From positions 41,653,140-41,717,139 of the forward strand of contig NC_081411.1 in NCBI RefSeq assembly GCF_030272615.1: a stretch of 64,000 nt of DNA. Reading direction: 5' to 3'. Below are positions 49,401 to 63,050 of the stretch, in pieces. Under the pieces are notes generated by a model, which saw only the letters and a list, made by a program, of their open reading frames with translations, had not been told where the DNA came from and did no database searches. Both the position numbers and the translations under genes were made by a program. The stretch is from Cryptomeria japonica. Lineage: Eukaryota > Streptophyta > Pinopsida > Cupressales > Cupressaceae. Numbering within the stretch: position 1 is the first letter of the stretch; the number at the start of each line of letters is the position of its first letter.

Positions 49401-50664
49401 AGGATGCGTCTTGTCACATCTACTGGGCAGCCATTGCCTGGCACGGGGGCCATTTTGTCCCCTGCGTAGCCATTGCCATCGGGATATGGGTTCCTTTTAT
49501 AAAGTGAATTTTATCAATCTGAATAACCACTTCCAAAGTAAATGATAAGATTGTTCGTACCCTGTTGACTGGCATAAATACATGGATGGATCTAGTCACA
49601 TCCAATATTCAATGTATAGATTTACTTATTTATTTAAATATAGTTAGAATAAAATATTATCTAAAGATTAAGTATATTGTATCTTTATTATTTTTTTATA
49701 TTTCTTAATAGTGAAATTAACATAGTATAATATTAATTTTATTTAAGTTTTGTTTTTAATTTGATAAAATGATCTAATATAGTTAGATATTTACAAATGG
49801 TATATTAGTTTGATTTTTCGTTAGCTATTCATATTCCATAGGGGAGAGAAGTCGCTAGTAGTTGTTGAGGGTTCAATTGTTCACCTACTTTTGTTTATAA
49901 TATTAAGTCTTCTCACATATTTATATTATATATTGTAAATGAATAACGCACATGTAAATAAGAAAACAACCAAATGTTGGTCAAAAGGACCAATACTTTA
50001 ACACTTGTTAAGGGTTCAATTGATGTTCACCTACTTTTGTTTATAATATTAAGTATTCTCACATATTTAGATCATATAGTGTAAATGAAAGATGCACAAG
50101 TAAATTAAAAAAACAACCAAATGTCATTTTTCTCTTTGTATTGAATCAATGCAAAGAAAATATTACAATAAAGAAGAGGGGTTTTGAACACATGAGAGTC
50201 TATGAATGTTATATGATAAAAAAACATAAATAATTTCATTAACAAATGAATTAAATGCATTTTGTTTCAAATAAATTATTATAACTATCCAATATAAGTA
50301 TTTCATTTATAAAAACCAATAAATAATTTATTATTTTAAATAAAACATTATAACTATCTACTATAAGTGTTCCATTTATAAGACAATAGATGCATTATGT
50401 CCACCAATAAAATCTATAACATTTTGCTTAATTAAACAACATTACAAGTAACAATAATGATTTTTGCACGTAACAAAAATTAAACTTGTATTCTAGAGGT
50501 TTTGAAAATAAAGGATGTGTTAAATTCGACTTAAAAATTCATGTCCAATAATTTATAATTATTAATTATATAATTAATGAATATATAATTGTAATAACTA
50601 TATAATTAAATACAAATAATATACAAAATAATATATTTAATAATAATTAATATTATATAAAAAA
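49401..50664. other. AT-rich intergenic DNA with a 143-bp tandem duplication
   Basis: GGGTTCAATT with CACCTACTTTTGTTTATAAT recurs at 49869 and 50012, each followed by a similar ~130 bases. The rest is very AT-rich and shows no gene or RNA. Confidence 0.6.
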
Positions 50665-51480
50665 AATGGCATCGAGGAGGATACTAGGGTTGCAGCCACA
50701 AAGGGATTTCAAATATTTTTGATAGGAGGGAAGAACCAACATCAGTAGATTTACACAATACATTTGACTAAAAGTGTATGCTTCTAAAGGGAATAAGCTG
50801 ACATTCATAAGAGCATCGTTTCCTAGCCTAGAAGAGGCCAAGCTAGGTTTGGCAGGATCAAAATAGGAAGTTTGAAAATGGAGGATCTTACACTAGAGAA
50901 AGATACCGACAACCAAATGCAGGGTGACGTTGAGGAACTAACTAGCAGGGTTTTTCAGGTTATGCAAATCTTATAGAGGGACCCAACAATTTGTTGGAGA
51001 ATGTCAATGCCAATACATGGAGACTGAAGAAAGTTCAAAAGGTGGAAGATGCTCCCAAGGTAAGAAATCACTCTGAAAAGGATAGAGTAATTTCCCTTTT
51101 CCTTGATAGTCAGACATGGAATGATTCAGTAACACTCCTCAAAGAAAAGGCTTTCTTTCTCAAATGAGCTAGGAATTGGCCGATTTTTATAGGGTTAAGA
51201 AGTGGTGCGAGGATAACTAGAAATTTAGATGTGATCTTAAGGCATTACCGAAAATTTTCTATGTAGTAACATTTGAGGATAGTAATAAGAAGACTTGGGT
51301 TTTGAATAATGGCCCATTCTTTATGGGAGGTAGGGGTTTCTTTATCTAGGATTGGAAACTAAATTTCAACCCTTTAAAGATAAATATTGATGAAATACCC
51401 ATCTAAATCAAACTTTATAACATTCCCAAGAAGTATTAGGATGAGGAAATTGGGATTTTTTTATTAAAGTAGATGAAGCA

Positions 51481-51732
51481 ATGGAAGAGAAGGATTTTAG
51501 TATGTATGCTCATATTTGTATCACTTTGAAACCCTACCATCCTTTACCAAAAGTTGTGGAAATTTGGACCAATGTTGGGGTCTGGTGTCAACAAATAGAA
51601 GTTGAGGAGTTCATAGAACATTGCAAGAAATGCAAGATGGATGGCCATATGGAAGTAGACTTCTTGGTACACAAAAAGGGAAAGGCTCCAATGGAAGAGG
51701 GTTTAGTTAACAAGCTTAAGCAACTCTCATGA
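51481..51732 (+). pseudogene. LINE ORF1 fragment with zinc knuckle
   Basis: An 83-codon open stretch of the LINE ORF1, encoding ITLKPYHPLPKVVEIWTNVG and the Cys/His cluster CKKCKMDGH. In the family ORF1 binds the element RNA. It ends at a stop 154 bases before the copia insertion at 51887. Upstream DUF4283-like sequence lies in the same general region, interrupted by stops. Confidence 0.6.
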
Positions 51733-51886
51733 AGGATATTGGTTGAGGAATCACTGGGGCTCCTCAAGAACCTCTTTAATACGAGATGTTGGGAGAGATG
51801 GAGTGTTTGAATAAGATACATGGAATAAATGAGGATCATGCTCATTGTGTTGAGGATGTGAAGGAAATGTTGCCAAAGGAGAATAG

Positions 51887-53285
51887 TGTTGAACACAGAG
51901 TACCACTAAGAGGGGGGTGATTTAGTGGTCCCTAGGTCTATTTCTTTCTTGAACTATCTTAAGAATATCAATTATATACTTAATCTCATAAACAGTCAAA
52001 CAAGTAATATAAGAGAGAAAGCCAAAGTGACCATGCACACGCAACCAACTCACAACACCAGATTTACGAGGAAAACTCAAAATGAGAAAAACCTTGGTGA
52101 GAAAAGCTGCTGAAGACTACTGCTCCAATCTAGCCTCACAGGTAAAACACAGATTTACAAAGATTTTGGGCACCAACCCAAGGAGCACCTTTTAGGGCAC
52201 CAACCCAAGGAGCACCAACCCCTGCACCAAGCACCAACTTGGTTATATATATTGAAATACTAATTGAATGCAATTTAAGGCTTCCTGTTGCAAATGTATT
52301 TTGCAACTCTTGAATCAATTGACTATCTGTTATCTTTCTCTCCTTTTCACTCACAGTCTCTCAATACACTATGTCACTCTAGGATGTTGCATGCACTGCC
52401 ATGCCTTACCGATTAGGCACAACTGCCCAACTAAGAAACTACGGGTAGAAACCTTTTACTGGTCTGTGTGCTACCTCACACTGTAACTTGATCGAAACCT
52501 CTCCTCAAGTTCTCTTCTTCTAACTTCTCTCCTCTTTACTATCTTCGCAGTAACATCATCATCTCTTCTATCCATAGTTCCTTTTTCTTATAAGATGAAT
52601 TCCAACCAAAAATTCGATTCAAAATCCAAGCGGTTAGGGTTCCTTCACCATCCTCGAGGCAAATCAAATCCAATCAGATCTTGCAAGATCTGATCACCTT
52701 GAAGTCCATATGTTCATCTCCATCATTTTTGTGCCTTTTCAGACATGTTTTATAGACACGATAAACGCGATCCTTCATTTAGATTTGCATTTGTCAAATT
52801 GCTTTTAATGCCTCTGTTGTTTCCTTCTTGAGGTGTTCTTTCAATCCAATCTTTTGTCTTCGATTCAAGCACCAACTACTCCCCTGATCTTCCTCTTTCA
52901 TTCCTTCTTCCTCAAGCCGCAATCAGTCTGATACAATCCCTTGATTTGTAGTTCCTTCATTAATGGTGAATATCAGTTTCATCAACCCTGCAGATGAAGC
53001 TTCACCAACTACACCCTACTTGTCACCTCATCTTCACACGACATCACACCAATCAAGACATGACCTTCCAATGTTCAGTTGGTTCGACAAAACACATACC
53101 GGTAAAGCCCTTTTCCATTAGAGTGTTCTTCACCGGTCAAGTTCTTCACCTGTTGACCAGTATAGAATCCAGTACTGGTTGCACATCTTAACACTCAGCC
53201 TCTTCATTTTTAATCAAGCAACCATCTACCATGCTCCATCTCCACCAGTTGACATCAATGACAACTAAGTGGCAAAATGTCAACA
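51887..53285 (-). repeat. 3' LTR of the copia fossil (1399 bp)
   Basis: Plus-strand ends are TGTTGAACAC and ATGTCAACA. It contains the TGAGAGGGGGG-like / TGAATCA-like block (here diverged) and GTTGACATCAATGACAA near its outer end. It is about 44 bp longer than its partner, mostly through extra copies of a GGGCACCAACCCAAGGAGCA unit at 52160-52220. Confidence 0.95.
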
Positions 53286-53424
53286 ATCTCCCCCTTTGGC
53301 ATTGATGTCAACTTCACACAGTCTACTCCATACCGGTACTTTTCTCCCCTTTTGACATAATGACAAAGGGTACATTTATCCCCCTTTGATCCACACAAGG
53401 CTCCCCATGAGCCACACAAACCTT

Positions 53425-56400
53425 CTATGCAGATGATACAACTCCCAACTTGTGTTGGAGGTATTCAAATGTGCTTACTGGTAGTGGTTTGGTGAAAATG
53501 GCTGCTACTTGATCACCAGTAGGAACATAGTCCATTCTTACCTCTTGTCCTTCAACCTTCTCTCTGAGGAAGTGGTATTTGATTACAATGTGTTTTGTTC
53601 TAGAATGCATGATCGAATTTTTTGCTATGTTGATTGCACTCGAATTGTCACACTGGATGAGAATAGGATCAATGATGTCCACTTGGATATCTTTGAGAGT
53701 CTGCTTCATCCAAAGCACTTGAGAGCAACATGTAGCCGCAACAATGTATTCAGCTTTAGCCGTAGATAGGGAGACTGAGTCCTGCTTCTTGCTATGCCAA
53801 GAGACCAACCGGTTGCCCAAAAAGAATGTACCACCACTTGTGTTCTTTCTATCATCAATGCATCCTGCCCAATCGACATCAGTGTATGCTTCCAAAATGA
53901 AATTTCCTTGTTTAGGATACCACAAACCATAACTGAGTGTTCCTTGTAGATACCTAAAAATTCTGCTAACAACATTCATGTGAGACTACTTAGGTGCATC
54001 TTGAAATCTGGCCACCATGCATACTACCTGAACTATATCTGGTCTTGAAGCAGTTAGATATAGTAGACTGCCTATCATGGATCTATACAAAGTCTGATCC
54101 ACTACTGGTGATTCATCATTTTTACTTAATTTGCTGCCAGTCACCATGGGAGTACTTACTGGTTTGCAATCTTCCAGTTGGAATTTCTTCAGCATCTCGT
54201 TTGCATACTTGACCTATGAGATAAAGATTCCTTTATCTTTCTCTAGTATCTCCAGGCCAAGGAAGTAAGTCAATTCACCAAGCATTGACATCTCAAATTC
54301 TAATTGCATCTTATCAACAAACTCTTTGTAGAAAGTATCCTTATTGCGACCAAAAATGATGTCATCTACATACACAACCACAATAATCATGTGATTCCCA
54401 TCTTTATTTATGTACAAATTGTTGTCAGTACTTCGCTTTTTGAATCCCTACTCCTTTAGATATAGATCTAATCTTGAGTACCATGCTTTGGGGGCTTGCT
54501 TAAGACCATACAGAGCTTTCTTTAACCGACATACAAAAGTCTCATCATCATGCAACAGAAATCCTTCCGGTTGCTCCATGTATACTTCTTCTTCTAAATT
54601 TCCATTTAGAGAAGCAGATTTTACATTCATTTGGTACACTTTGTAGCCCTTGTACGCAGAGTAACCTAGAAACATCCTAATTTCTTCTAATCTAGCCACT
54701 GGTGCAAATGTTTCTTCAAAGTCAATCCCTTCTACCTGAGAGTATCCTTTGCACACTAGTCTAGCTTTGTGCCTCACAAACTTACCTTCTTCATTCATTT
54801 TATTCCGGTAGACCCACTTTGTGCCGATAATGTTCTTGTCTTTCAGTCTAGGGACTAAATCCCAAGTCTTGTTCTTCTCAATCTGGTACATTTCTTCTTC
54901 CATGACATCCATCCATTCTTGTCTCTTACTGGCCTCAATGAAGTTTTTGGGTTCAACTTCAGTCATGAGGCATAAGTTGACTTGTTCATCATTTCGAGCA
55001 AGTCTTCTTCTAGTTTGCAACCATCACTCTTATTTCCTAGAATTTGCTCTTTCGGATGATTCAATTATACATATCGATTAGGAACCTTCTGAGGTGCTTC
55101 CTCTGGCTCAGTATCAGACTAAACTTCAATATTATCATCATCAGAGTCATCATAACGGTTAGTGTGTGGTTGACATCCTTTGTGTATGTTCTCATCAACT
55201 CTTACATGCACGCTTTTGACAATTTCTTAGTCTTTTATTGTATCATTTGTAGGTCTTGTTGTTTGACAAGTAACCAAGGAAGATCCCTTCATCACTTCTA
55301 GAGTCAAAGCTTCCCAAACCATCCATATCTCTCTTAATGAAGAATTTGCTTCCAAAAACTGAAATATTTGACTGATGGCTTCCGGTCATACCATAATTCA
55401 TAAGGTGTCATCTTGTTGTTTGTTCTTAATTGAACCTGGTTCAAGGTGTATGCAACAGTATGAACAAATTCTTTCCAATAAGTATTCGGTAGACTAGCCT
55501 CATTCAACATAGTTATGGCCATCTCCTTGACTATCCTATTCTTCCTTTCTACCACACTATTTTGTTGTGGTGTTCCAGGAGCAGAGTATTGTCTTCTAAT
55601 TCCATGTTTTTCACAATAGTCTTCAAATTCGTCAGATGTGAACTCTCCACCCCTATTTGATCTTAGACATTTTACTTTGTACCGACTTTCCTTTTCCACC
55701 ATCTTCCAAAAGATCTTGAATCTTTTGAATGCTTGTGATTTATCTTGCAGAAAGGTGACCTATGTCATCCTTGAGTAGTCATCAATGAAAATCATGAAGT
55801 ATCTTTCACCGGCAAGGGCTCTTGTTGTAGTTGGACCACATTGATCTGTATGCACAATTTCAAGTGGTTTTGAGATGTTGTGTTCCTTTGTCATGAAACT
55901 TACTCTTGTTTGCTTTCCTTTTACACATTCATCACAAAATGTGTTAACTGGCTTAATGATGGGTGGAATATTTCTCACACATCCCTTTTTGCTTACTATA
56001 ACCAAGTTATCAAAATTTATGTGGCCTAATCTTCTGTGCGACAACCAACTTTCATCTACTTGTCCTAACATACATTGGGACTCATAGCATTCCTTCAAAT
56101 TATAAACATTTCCATCAGTTCTCTTTCCCTCTGCCACCACCTTATCGGTACTGTCTTTCTTTATCTGACAGCCGGTTGAGTCAAAGGTAAATTTGTAACC
56201 TTTGTCGCACATCTGACTCACACTTAGGAGATTATGTTTGAGGCCTTCCACATAATATACATCATGTGCCTTCAGTTTTCCATCAATGCTTAGTGTTCCT
56301 TTCCCCTTTATTTTGATGGAGGAATTGTCTCCAAACCTTACTGATCCACCATTCCAATCTTCAAGATTGATGAATTTTCTTTTGTCACCAATCATATGGT

Positions 56401-56569
56401 TTGAGCAACCACTATCTACCACCCATAGATTTTTCCTCTTAGCATGCAAGGAAGTCTGCAGTACGAGACTTGAATCTGCCTTTTCCTTTTCTTTTTCAAC
56501 CCAAACCGGTTTGATTTCCTTCTTATTGTCAGCTCCTGTATTCTGCTCAGGTTCAGATACCGATCTTTG
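53425..56569 (-). other. copia pol region: protease, integrase, reverse transcriptase, RNase H (fossil)
   Basis: Protease LWVVDSGCSNHMIGDKRKF near 56.4 kb; gag-pre-integrase about 56.0 kb; integrase catalytic core 55.3-55.9 kb (VHTDQCGP, APGTPQQNSVVERKNR); RT 54.0-55.0 kb ([34 protein letters not shown]); RNase H 53.4-54.0 kb (SLSTAKAEYIVAA, TKHIVIKYHFLRE). Order and motifs are those of Ty1/copia. Confidence 0.92.
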
Positions 56570-58660
56570 ATCAGGATTTTCCTTCACTTGATTTCTCTTT
56601 TTGCTTCTGCATAATTTGGCTATGTGTCCAACTTCTTGACAGTTATAGCATTTTATGTTTTCAATAAAGGAAGCACTCTTAATGCTATTGTAGGATGTTG
56701 GTTGGTTCTCCCTACAATCAAAACTCTTATGCCCATAACCTTTGCACTGGTAGAAAACAACATTCATATCTCGGAGTTCATTAAATGAATTTCTACTTTC
56801 AAAATTCATAGAGGGTTTATTGTTTAGCCTACAGTCAGCTATTATGTGCCCAAATTTATTGCACCGGTAACAATAACCATGAAAATTTGATACATACCGG
56901 CCATGTCATCTTGGTCTTGAATGGAACTGCCTCATTGGGGGTCTTCCATTCATGTTGTTAAATCTGGTGAATCCTTCTTGGTCAATCTTGGCATTCCTCC
57001 TTGGATCTGCAAATTTGTGCATGAAATGCGACATCTGGTTCATTTCTGTATACCGGTTTTAGTGTCGATTTCCAATAGCATCAACATATGTCTTTTTGTC
57101 GGTTTCCTTGCCTACAGTGAATGTCTTCTTTTCTTCTCCTTTATTTGAGGAAGTGAACATTATCTCTTTGTCAGATTTTTCTTTGTGGGTTGACCCTTGA
57201 CCAACTTCAAAGCCTAAGCCACCTATGTCTTTGGGTTGCTTTTGTTTTCTTAACGTCTTATCCAAGGCTTCAGTGTTGCCTTCATACTTGCTTCTTATTT
57301 TTATTTCTTCCTTGTTTTCTTCAAGCTCCTTTCTAAGCTTTATTATTTTTGCCTCCAACTCTTGATATTCCTTTTCTTTCTTTGTCCAGTCAAGGGTTGT
57401 AGCTTCACCGATTCTCTTAGTTTCTTCCAGCTGCAACTTCAAGTCAGATATGATTTGACCGGATTCTTCTAGAGACTTCTTCAAGAGATCTTGTTCATCT
57501 ACTGCAACAAGTTTCACTCTCTTGAGTTCTCTTCTTGTTTTACTTAGTTCTTCAAGTGCACTGATAAGTTCACTCTCCAAATCCACTTCAACCTCAATAT
57601 CCTCTTCTTCCTCATCTTTAATAACAAGTTTGTCAAATGCCATGAAAATATTTACTTTTCTATGGTCCTCATGGTCATCATCTTCTGATGCATCCTCGTC
57701 ATCTGTTGTGTCATCTTCAATGGTATATAAATTGTTTTGGTTCCAGTAGTCTGTTCTTCCCTTTTGATAGTCATTCCTTTCTCTGTCTTTGTCGATAGAT
57801 CTTCTGAACTCTCTTGACTCATCTCCATCGATATCTTTGTGAGGACAGCTTGCAGTGAAGTGTCCTACCTTCCCATAGTTGAAACATTTCAGTGGTGGCT
57901 TTCCTTTATATCGGCCTGATCCTCTTTTGAGCTTCCTGACAAAGTTTGCTACTTCAGCATTAGAATATTCACTGGATTCTTTATGAGTAACAACTTCCTT
58001 CCCCTTTTTGGTGGTATTGAAAGCAGTTTCTTTTCTTGAGGAAGTCTCACCGGTTGTTCTCATCTCATAGGTTGTCAAGGAAAAAAATAGTTCATCCATA
58101 GTAAAAGTCTTCATATCCTTGGCTTCTTCTATGGCTAACACTTTAGTATCATATTTGGGAGTGAGAGATCTAAGTATCTTTTTGATAAGAATTTCATCTG
58201 CAATCTCTTCACCAAGTCCTCTGATAGCATTCACAGTTTCATCAAATCTATGAAGGTATTCTGCAATTTTTTCATCATCTTTCATTTTGATGCTTTCAAA
58301 TTTGCTCCTTAGAGTTTGTAGTTTGGCCTCCCTGAACTTTGCATCTCCCTCAAACAACCTCTACAACTTGTCCCATATTTCCTTTGCTGAAGCATAATGC
58401 ATAACTTTAACAAATTCATTATTGGACAGTCCACTCAAAATGGCATGTTTAGCCCTTGCATTATTTTCATACTCCTTCTTTGCATCTGGATCAGTGGGAG
58501 GAGTATTAGGAACGATATACCCATTCTTGACTGACATCCATATATCAAAGCCAAAAGATGAAATATATGTCTCCATTCTTCTGCTCCAGAATGCATGGTT
58601 AGATCCATCAAACATGAGGGCTTTTGAGGAAGTAGACTCACTTCTTGCCATTGTGCTCAA
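56570..58660 (-). other. copia gag region with coiled coil and several zinc knuckles (fossil)
   Basis: The N-terminal part has LMFDGSNHAFWSRRMETYI, typical of copia gag. It is followed by a zinc knuckle CFNYGKVGHFTASC (near 57870), an acidic stretch (DDTTDDEDASEDDDHED) and a long Lys/Glu coiled coil (57.3-57.6 kb). Further CCHC-like clusters occur near 56870 (CYRCNKFGHIIADC), 56740 (CKGYGHKSFDC) and 56645 (CYNCQEVGHIAKLC). Confidence 0.85.
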
Positions 58661-58716
58661 AGTCTAGAATCTACCCAAGGTTTAGAGATAACCGAGAACA
58701 TTTCTCTGATACCAAT

Positions 58717-60071
58717 TGTTAAACACAGAGTACCACTGAGAGGGGGGGTGAATCAGTGGTCCCTAGGTTTATTGCTTTCTTGAACTATCTTAAGAATATC
58801 AATTATATACTTAATCTCATAAATAGTCAGACAAGTAATATAAGAGAGAAAGCCAAAGTGACCATGCACACACAACCAACTCACAACACCAGATTTACGA
58901 GGAAAACTCAAAATGAGAAAAACCCCGATGAGAAAAGTTGCTAAAGACTACTGCTCCAATCCAGCCTCACAGGTAAAACATAGATTTACAAAGATTTTGG
59001 GCACCAAACCAAGGAGCACCAACCCCTGCACCAAGCACCAACTTGGTTATATATATTGAAATACTAATTGAATGCAATTTAAGGCTTCCTGCTACAAATG
59101 TATTTTGCAACTCTTGAATTAATTGACTCTCTGTTATCTTTCTCTCCTTTTCACTCACAGTCTCTCAATACACTGTGTCACTCTAGGATGTTGCCTGGAC
59201 TACCATGTCTTACCAATTAGGCACAACTTCCAAGCTAAGAAACTACCGGTAGAAACCTTTTACCGGTCTGTTTGCTACCTCACACTGTAACTTGATCGAA
59301 ACCTCTCCTCAAGTTCTTTTCTTCTAACTTCTCTCCTCTTTACTATCTTCATAGCAACATCATCATCTCTTCTATCCATAGTTCCTTTTTCTTATAAGAT
59401 GAGTTCCGGCCAAAAAGTCGATTCAAAATCCAGGCGGTTAGGGTTCCTTCACCATCCTTGAGGCAAATAAAATCCAATCAGATCTTGCAAGATCTGATCA
59501 CCTTGAATTCCATCTATTCATCTGTCATTTTTGTACTTTTTCAGACATGTTTTACAGACATGGTAAACACGATCCTTCATTTAGATTTGTATTTGTCAAA
59601 TTGCTATTAATGCCTCTGTTGTTTCCTTCTCGAGGTGTTCTTTCAATCTGATCTTCTGTCTTTGATCTAGGCACCAACTACTCCCCTGATCTTCCTCTTT
59701 CATTCCTTCTTCCTCTAGCCACAATCAGTCTGATACAATCCCTTAATTTGCAGTTCCTTTATTAATGGCGAATATCAGTTTCATCAACCCTGCGGATGAA
59801 GCTTCACCAGCTACACCCTACTTGCCACCTCAGCTTCACATGACATCAGACCAATCAAGACACGACCTTTGAATGTTCAATTGGTTTGACAAAACACATA
59901 TCGGTAAAACCCTTTGCCAGTAGAGTGTTCTTCACCTGTTGACTGGTATAACATCCAGTACCGATTGCACATCTTAACACTCTGCCTCTTAATCTTTAAC
60001 CAAGCAACCATCTACCGTGCTCCATCTCCACTGGTTGACATCAATGACAACTAAGTGCCAAAATGCCACCA
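58717..60071 (-). repeat. 5' LTR of the copia fossil (1355 bp)
   Basis: Plus-strand ends are TGTTAAACAC and ATGCCACCA. It is adjacent to the primer binding site. It is the partner of 51887-53285. Confidence 0.95.
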
Positions 60072-60721
60072 AATAGGTGTATGTCTCCTTCAGACAACCA
60101 AGAAGGGATGGGTAGGTGAGATCAGTAACACATTGATGATGTAATGAGGAGGTCATTTAAGGATGATGATCAATGTAGAATCTTGGAGGAAGATGTTCCA
60201 AATACAAGTGATGTGGTTATCTCCCATATGGATGAAGCTACTGTAGATGTGGAAAAGTTAATTGTGGTCATTGAAAGTGTTGGGTTCAATCTGGATGGTG
60301 AGGATAACATAGCTTCATATGAAGAATCTTTCTCCAATGTCACACAAGAAGGATATTGTAAGGATACCCACAAGCTCCCTTCAAATGACTCTAATAATGC
60401 ATTAGAGGAATGTGAAAATCCAAGGCTAGATATTTGTAGGGATAGTGGGAAGGACAACTCGGAGTGGGATTCAATGGAGGAGGATGGTTAGGGATTAGTT
60501 GGGAAGGAAGAAATATTAGAGAACAGGACTATTAGCCAAACCTTGGCTAAATAAGAAAAGATTAGGATTGGGGAGAAAATGTCCAGGGGGTGGAAACATA
60601 ATAAGGTGAAGCTCAAAATTGCAGGATGTACCAAGGGACAAAGTAAGTTGTTTATTGGGAAGGGTGGTACCCTTCCTGAGGAGTCATGAAAATTTTTAGT
60701 TGGAATGTTAGTGGATGCAAT

Positions 60722-62104
60722 TGTTGGATATTGTTGGATGAGTTCTGCAAATATGTGCTTATGAGATATTTGAGGATGTTTGAGAGATGTGTTGTCATTG
60801 ATGTCAACATATTTTCTCTGTTTGGTGCAGTAATGTAGTGAAGTTCAATAAGTTGGTTTATGTTGTATATTGATGATCTATGGTTATGGATTAAAGGGAT
60901 TTCAGATAATTATCTCTAGTTGATTCAGTATGAGTGTTTGAGGTCTGCATGGAGATTTGAGTGATATTTGAGCATTTGTGTTGTGATCAGTTTTTCAGTT
61001 GTTCAGTGATGCTAGAGTGTTAGTAATTTGATCGGCATTGCTCCACATTATAATATATTGATCTGTGGTTTTGGTAATAGGTTTGGGACGTTGATGTGTG
61101 TCCTCAATTAAAGTGGTTCATGTTTTGGAGGTCCATAAGTGAATCTTTCAGTTTGACAATCAGTTCAGTTGTTGCTCTTCAGTTGTTGTTCTTGAGGTCT
61201 GGTGTGATGATAACGATGATTCTAGTAATCTAAGTTGGTGCGGATCTTGCTGTGGAATTCATGATGCTTGTGGATGTTTTTAGATCATGCGTTAATCATG
61301 TTGGTGTTCTGCATTGATTAGTGAACACATTATTGATGATTTTGCTTGGTATATTAGTATTCTTCATATTCTTGGCTGACATGATGATTGTAGCTTGTTC
61401 CAGATGTTTGCGACATGTGTTTTATGTTCAAGATGGTGATTTAGGTCCATGCTATATCTTAGCTGACATTGTTTTGGTCTGCATATGATATTGTAGTGTG
61501 TAAGGTTATATTTTGTAATTAGTTGACGTGTGTTGAGCTAACCTTGATAACCTTGGATCAATCGGTTGATGTCATGTATAAATAAATGTAATAATCTTGT
61601 GTGAGGTATCATGTATGTATGTGAGAATAATTTATTAATCATTTGGTAGAAGAGTAGAAGTGTGGAGAAGAAAAATGGAAGATGTTTTGTGCTTAACCAA
61701 AATTGTAACCAGGCATTGAAGATGCTATTTCTCAGTTCATGATTTTCTAGAAGTGATTCAAATTTGTTTGTAAGATAGTGATTCTTCCCAAGGGTTATAG
61801 CCCTTCTTGTTTATTGTTTTGAGAAGTGATCTCTAGGCAGTGTTCCTGAATGCATGTGCATTCTCCATTGTAATATTTCATATACTTCTAATAGGGTATC
61901 ATCATATTGTGGGTAGGTTCCCACCATAGTTTTTCTTTGACCGAGTTTTCCACATCAAAAATATTGGTGTTATATATGTTCATGTTGTGTTGATGTTTCA
62001 TGCTCTCATTTTTTAATATCTGATCTAAGTTTGAAGTAGGTTTCTACAAGTTTTGGTGATAACTGATTCACCCCCTCTCTCAGTTGTTTGCCCTATTTTC
62101 ATTA
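60722..62104 (+). mobile_element. solo-LTR-like insertion (copia type), 1383 bp, in LINE ORF2
   Basis: It splits LINE ORF2 between codons for GCN and SLDK, with a 5-bp duplication GCAAT (60717-60721 and 62105-62109). It starts TGTTGGATATTG and contains TTGTCATTGATGTCAAC near its start. Close to its end it has CTGATTCACCCCCTCTCTCA, the same two landmarks found in the copia LTRs here, in plus orientation. The last bases are CATTA rather than the canonical CA, so the exact right border or an end mutation is unsettled. No internal genes are present. Confidence 0.7.
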
Positions 62105-63050
62105 GCAATTCGCTTGACAAGAGGCATTTGGTCAAGAGAGGTCTTGATCAAGCATGGATAGATATTGTGGTGTTATAAGAAACTAAGCTTAGTAGGATTG
62201 AGGTAGATAGACTTCTTAGAAGCTAGAAGCCATGGAAAAGATCCTTTGTTGAGGTTGTGGGTGTTGCAAATGGTTTAGGTTTTCTCTAGAACCCTGTCAC
62301 AATTGGATTGGAATATTGATGTGTGACAGAGCATTGGAAAGTTGTCAAAATTACTCATTTAGCCTTAATTGTGAATTTTTTTAATAAACATATATGGCCC
62401 CTCTCGAGTGAGGTAGAAAGTCAAAGTTTGGCATCATATTTTTGATGTTTTAAAGGGGCTAGAGGAATCTTTAATAATAATATTGGGGGGGTATTTTAAC
62501 ACCACTCTAGAGCTTGTTGATAACATGGGAGGTAGGATGGAGATGGGGATGACACATAAAGCTTTTCAAAATATTGCTACTAATAATGGACTGGGGATAT
62601 TAAAATAAAAAATGGGTCTATCACATGCACAAACAAAACATGGGGTGCTTCTCATATTGCAGAGAAGTTGGATAGATTTTTTGCTAGTGGATATTGGGCA
62701 ACCAAACCCTAAACATTTGAAGCCTCTATTTTTCCATTCTTTGGTTCAAAATATTTTCTTGTGGAACTTCTAATTCAATTGGATGCAGTCCCCATTTGTT
62801 ACTTGTTTAAATTTGAAAAAAATATGGTTCAAGGATATTGAGATACAAGAATTGGTGACCCAATGGTGGAAGGGAGTTCCAGCTATAGAAGGTAAGAAGG
62901 CTTTTGTATTTTTCAAGAAACTTCAATAAACTAAGGGGAAATTGAACGAATGAAATAGAATTCATTTTAGAAAATTTATTGAAAAAAATTAAAAGTGGAA
63001 GGGGATCTGAAAAATGGTGCAAGAAACCATTATGCACTCTGGGATGATAG

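Larger units (their letters stand above)
51887..60071 (-). mobile_element. complete-length Ty1/copia retrotransposon fossil, 8185 bp
   Basis: Two LTRs (51887-53285 and 58717-60071) and a perfect 5-bp target duplication AATAG (51882-51886 and 60072-60076) define it. On the minus strand the order is LTR, primer site TGGTATCAGAG (58704-58714, tRNA-iMet type), gag, zinc knuckles, protease (VVDSGCSNHM), gag-pre-integrase (LSHRRLGHI), integrase (IDDYSRM; SNRGGEFTS), reverse transcriptase, RNase H (AYTDVDWAG), a polypurine tract (53286-53300) and LTR. This protease-integrase-RT-RNase H order identifies Ty1/copia. All parts are present, but the coding region is interrupted, with at least six breaks. 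A hand count over the first ~265 LTR bases gives roughly 6% difference between LTRs, so the insertion is old (millions of years). Confidence 0.95.
50665..63050 (+). mobile_element. LINE (L1-like) relic split by two nested insertions
   Basis: ORF1 part (about 50665-51881 and 60077-60690): TFEDSNKKTWVLNNGPFFMG resembles the DUF4283 region of plant LINE ORF1 proteins, and CKKCKMDGHMEVDF a zinc knuckle. ORF2 starts at 60686 with MKIFSWNVSGCN, the usual start of the apurinic-type endonuclease. It resumes at 62110 (SLDKRHLVKRGLDQAW, then ETKLSRIEV, FNTTLELVDNMGG). No reverse transcriptase is seen before another LTR begins at 63051. In-frame stops are present (for example inside 51340-51420, and near 62178 just before ETKLS), so the LINE is dead. 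The copia element and the 60.7-62.1 kb insertion sit in it with clean target duplications, so the LINE is older than both. Confidence 0.75.
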
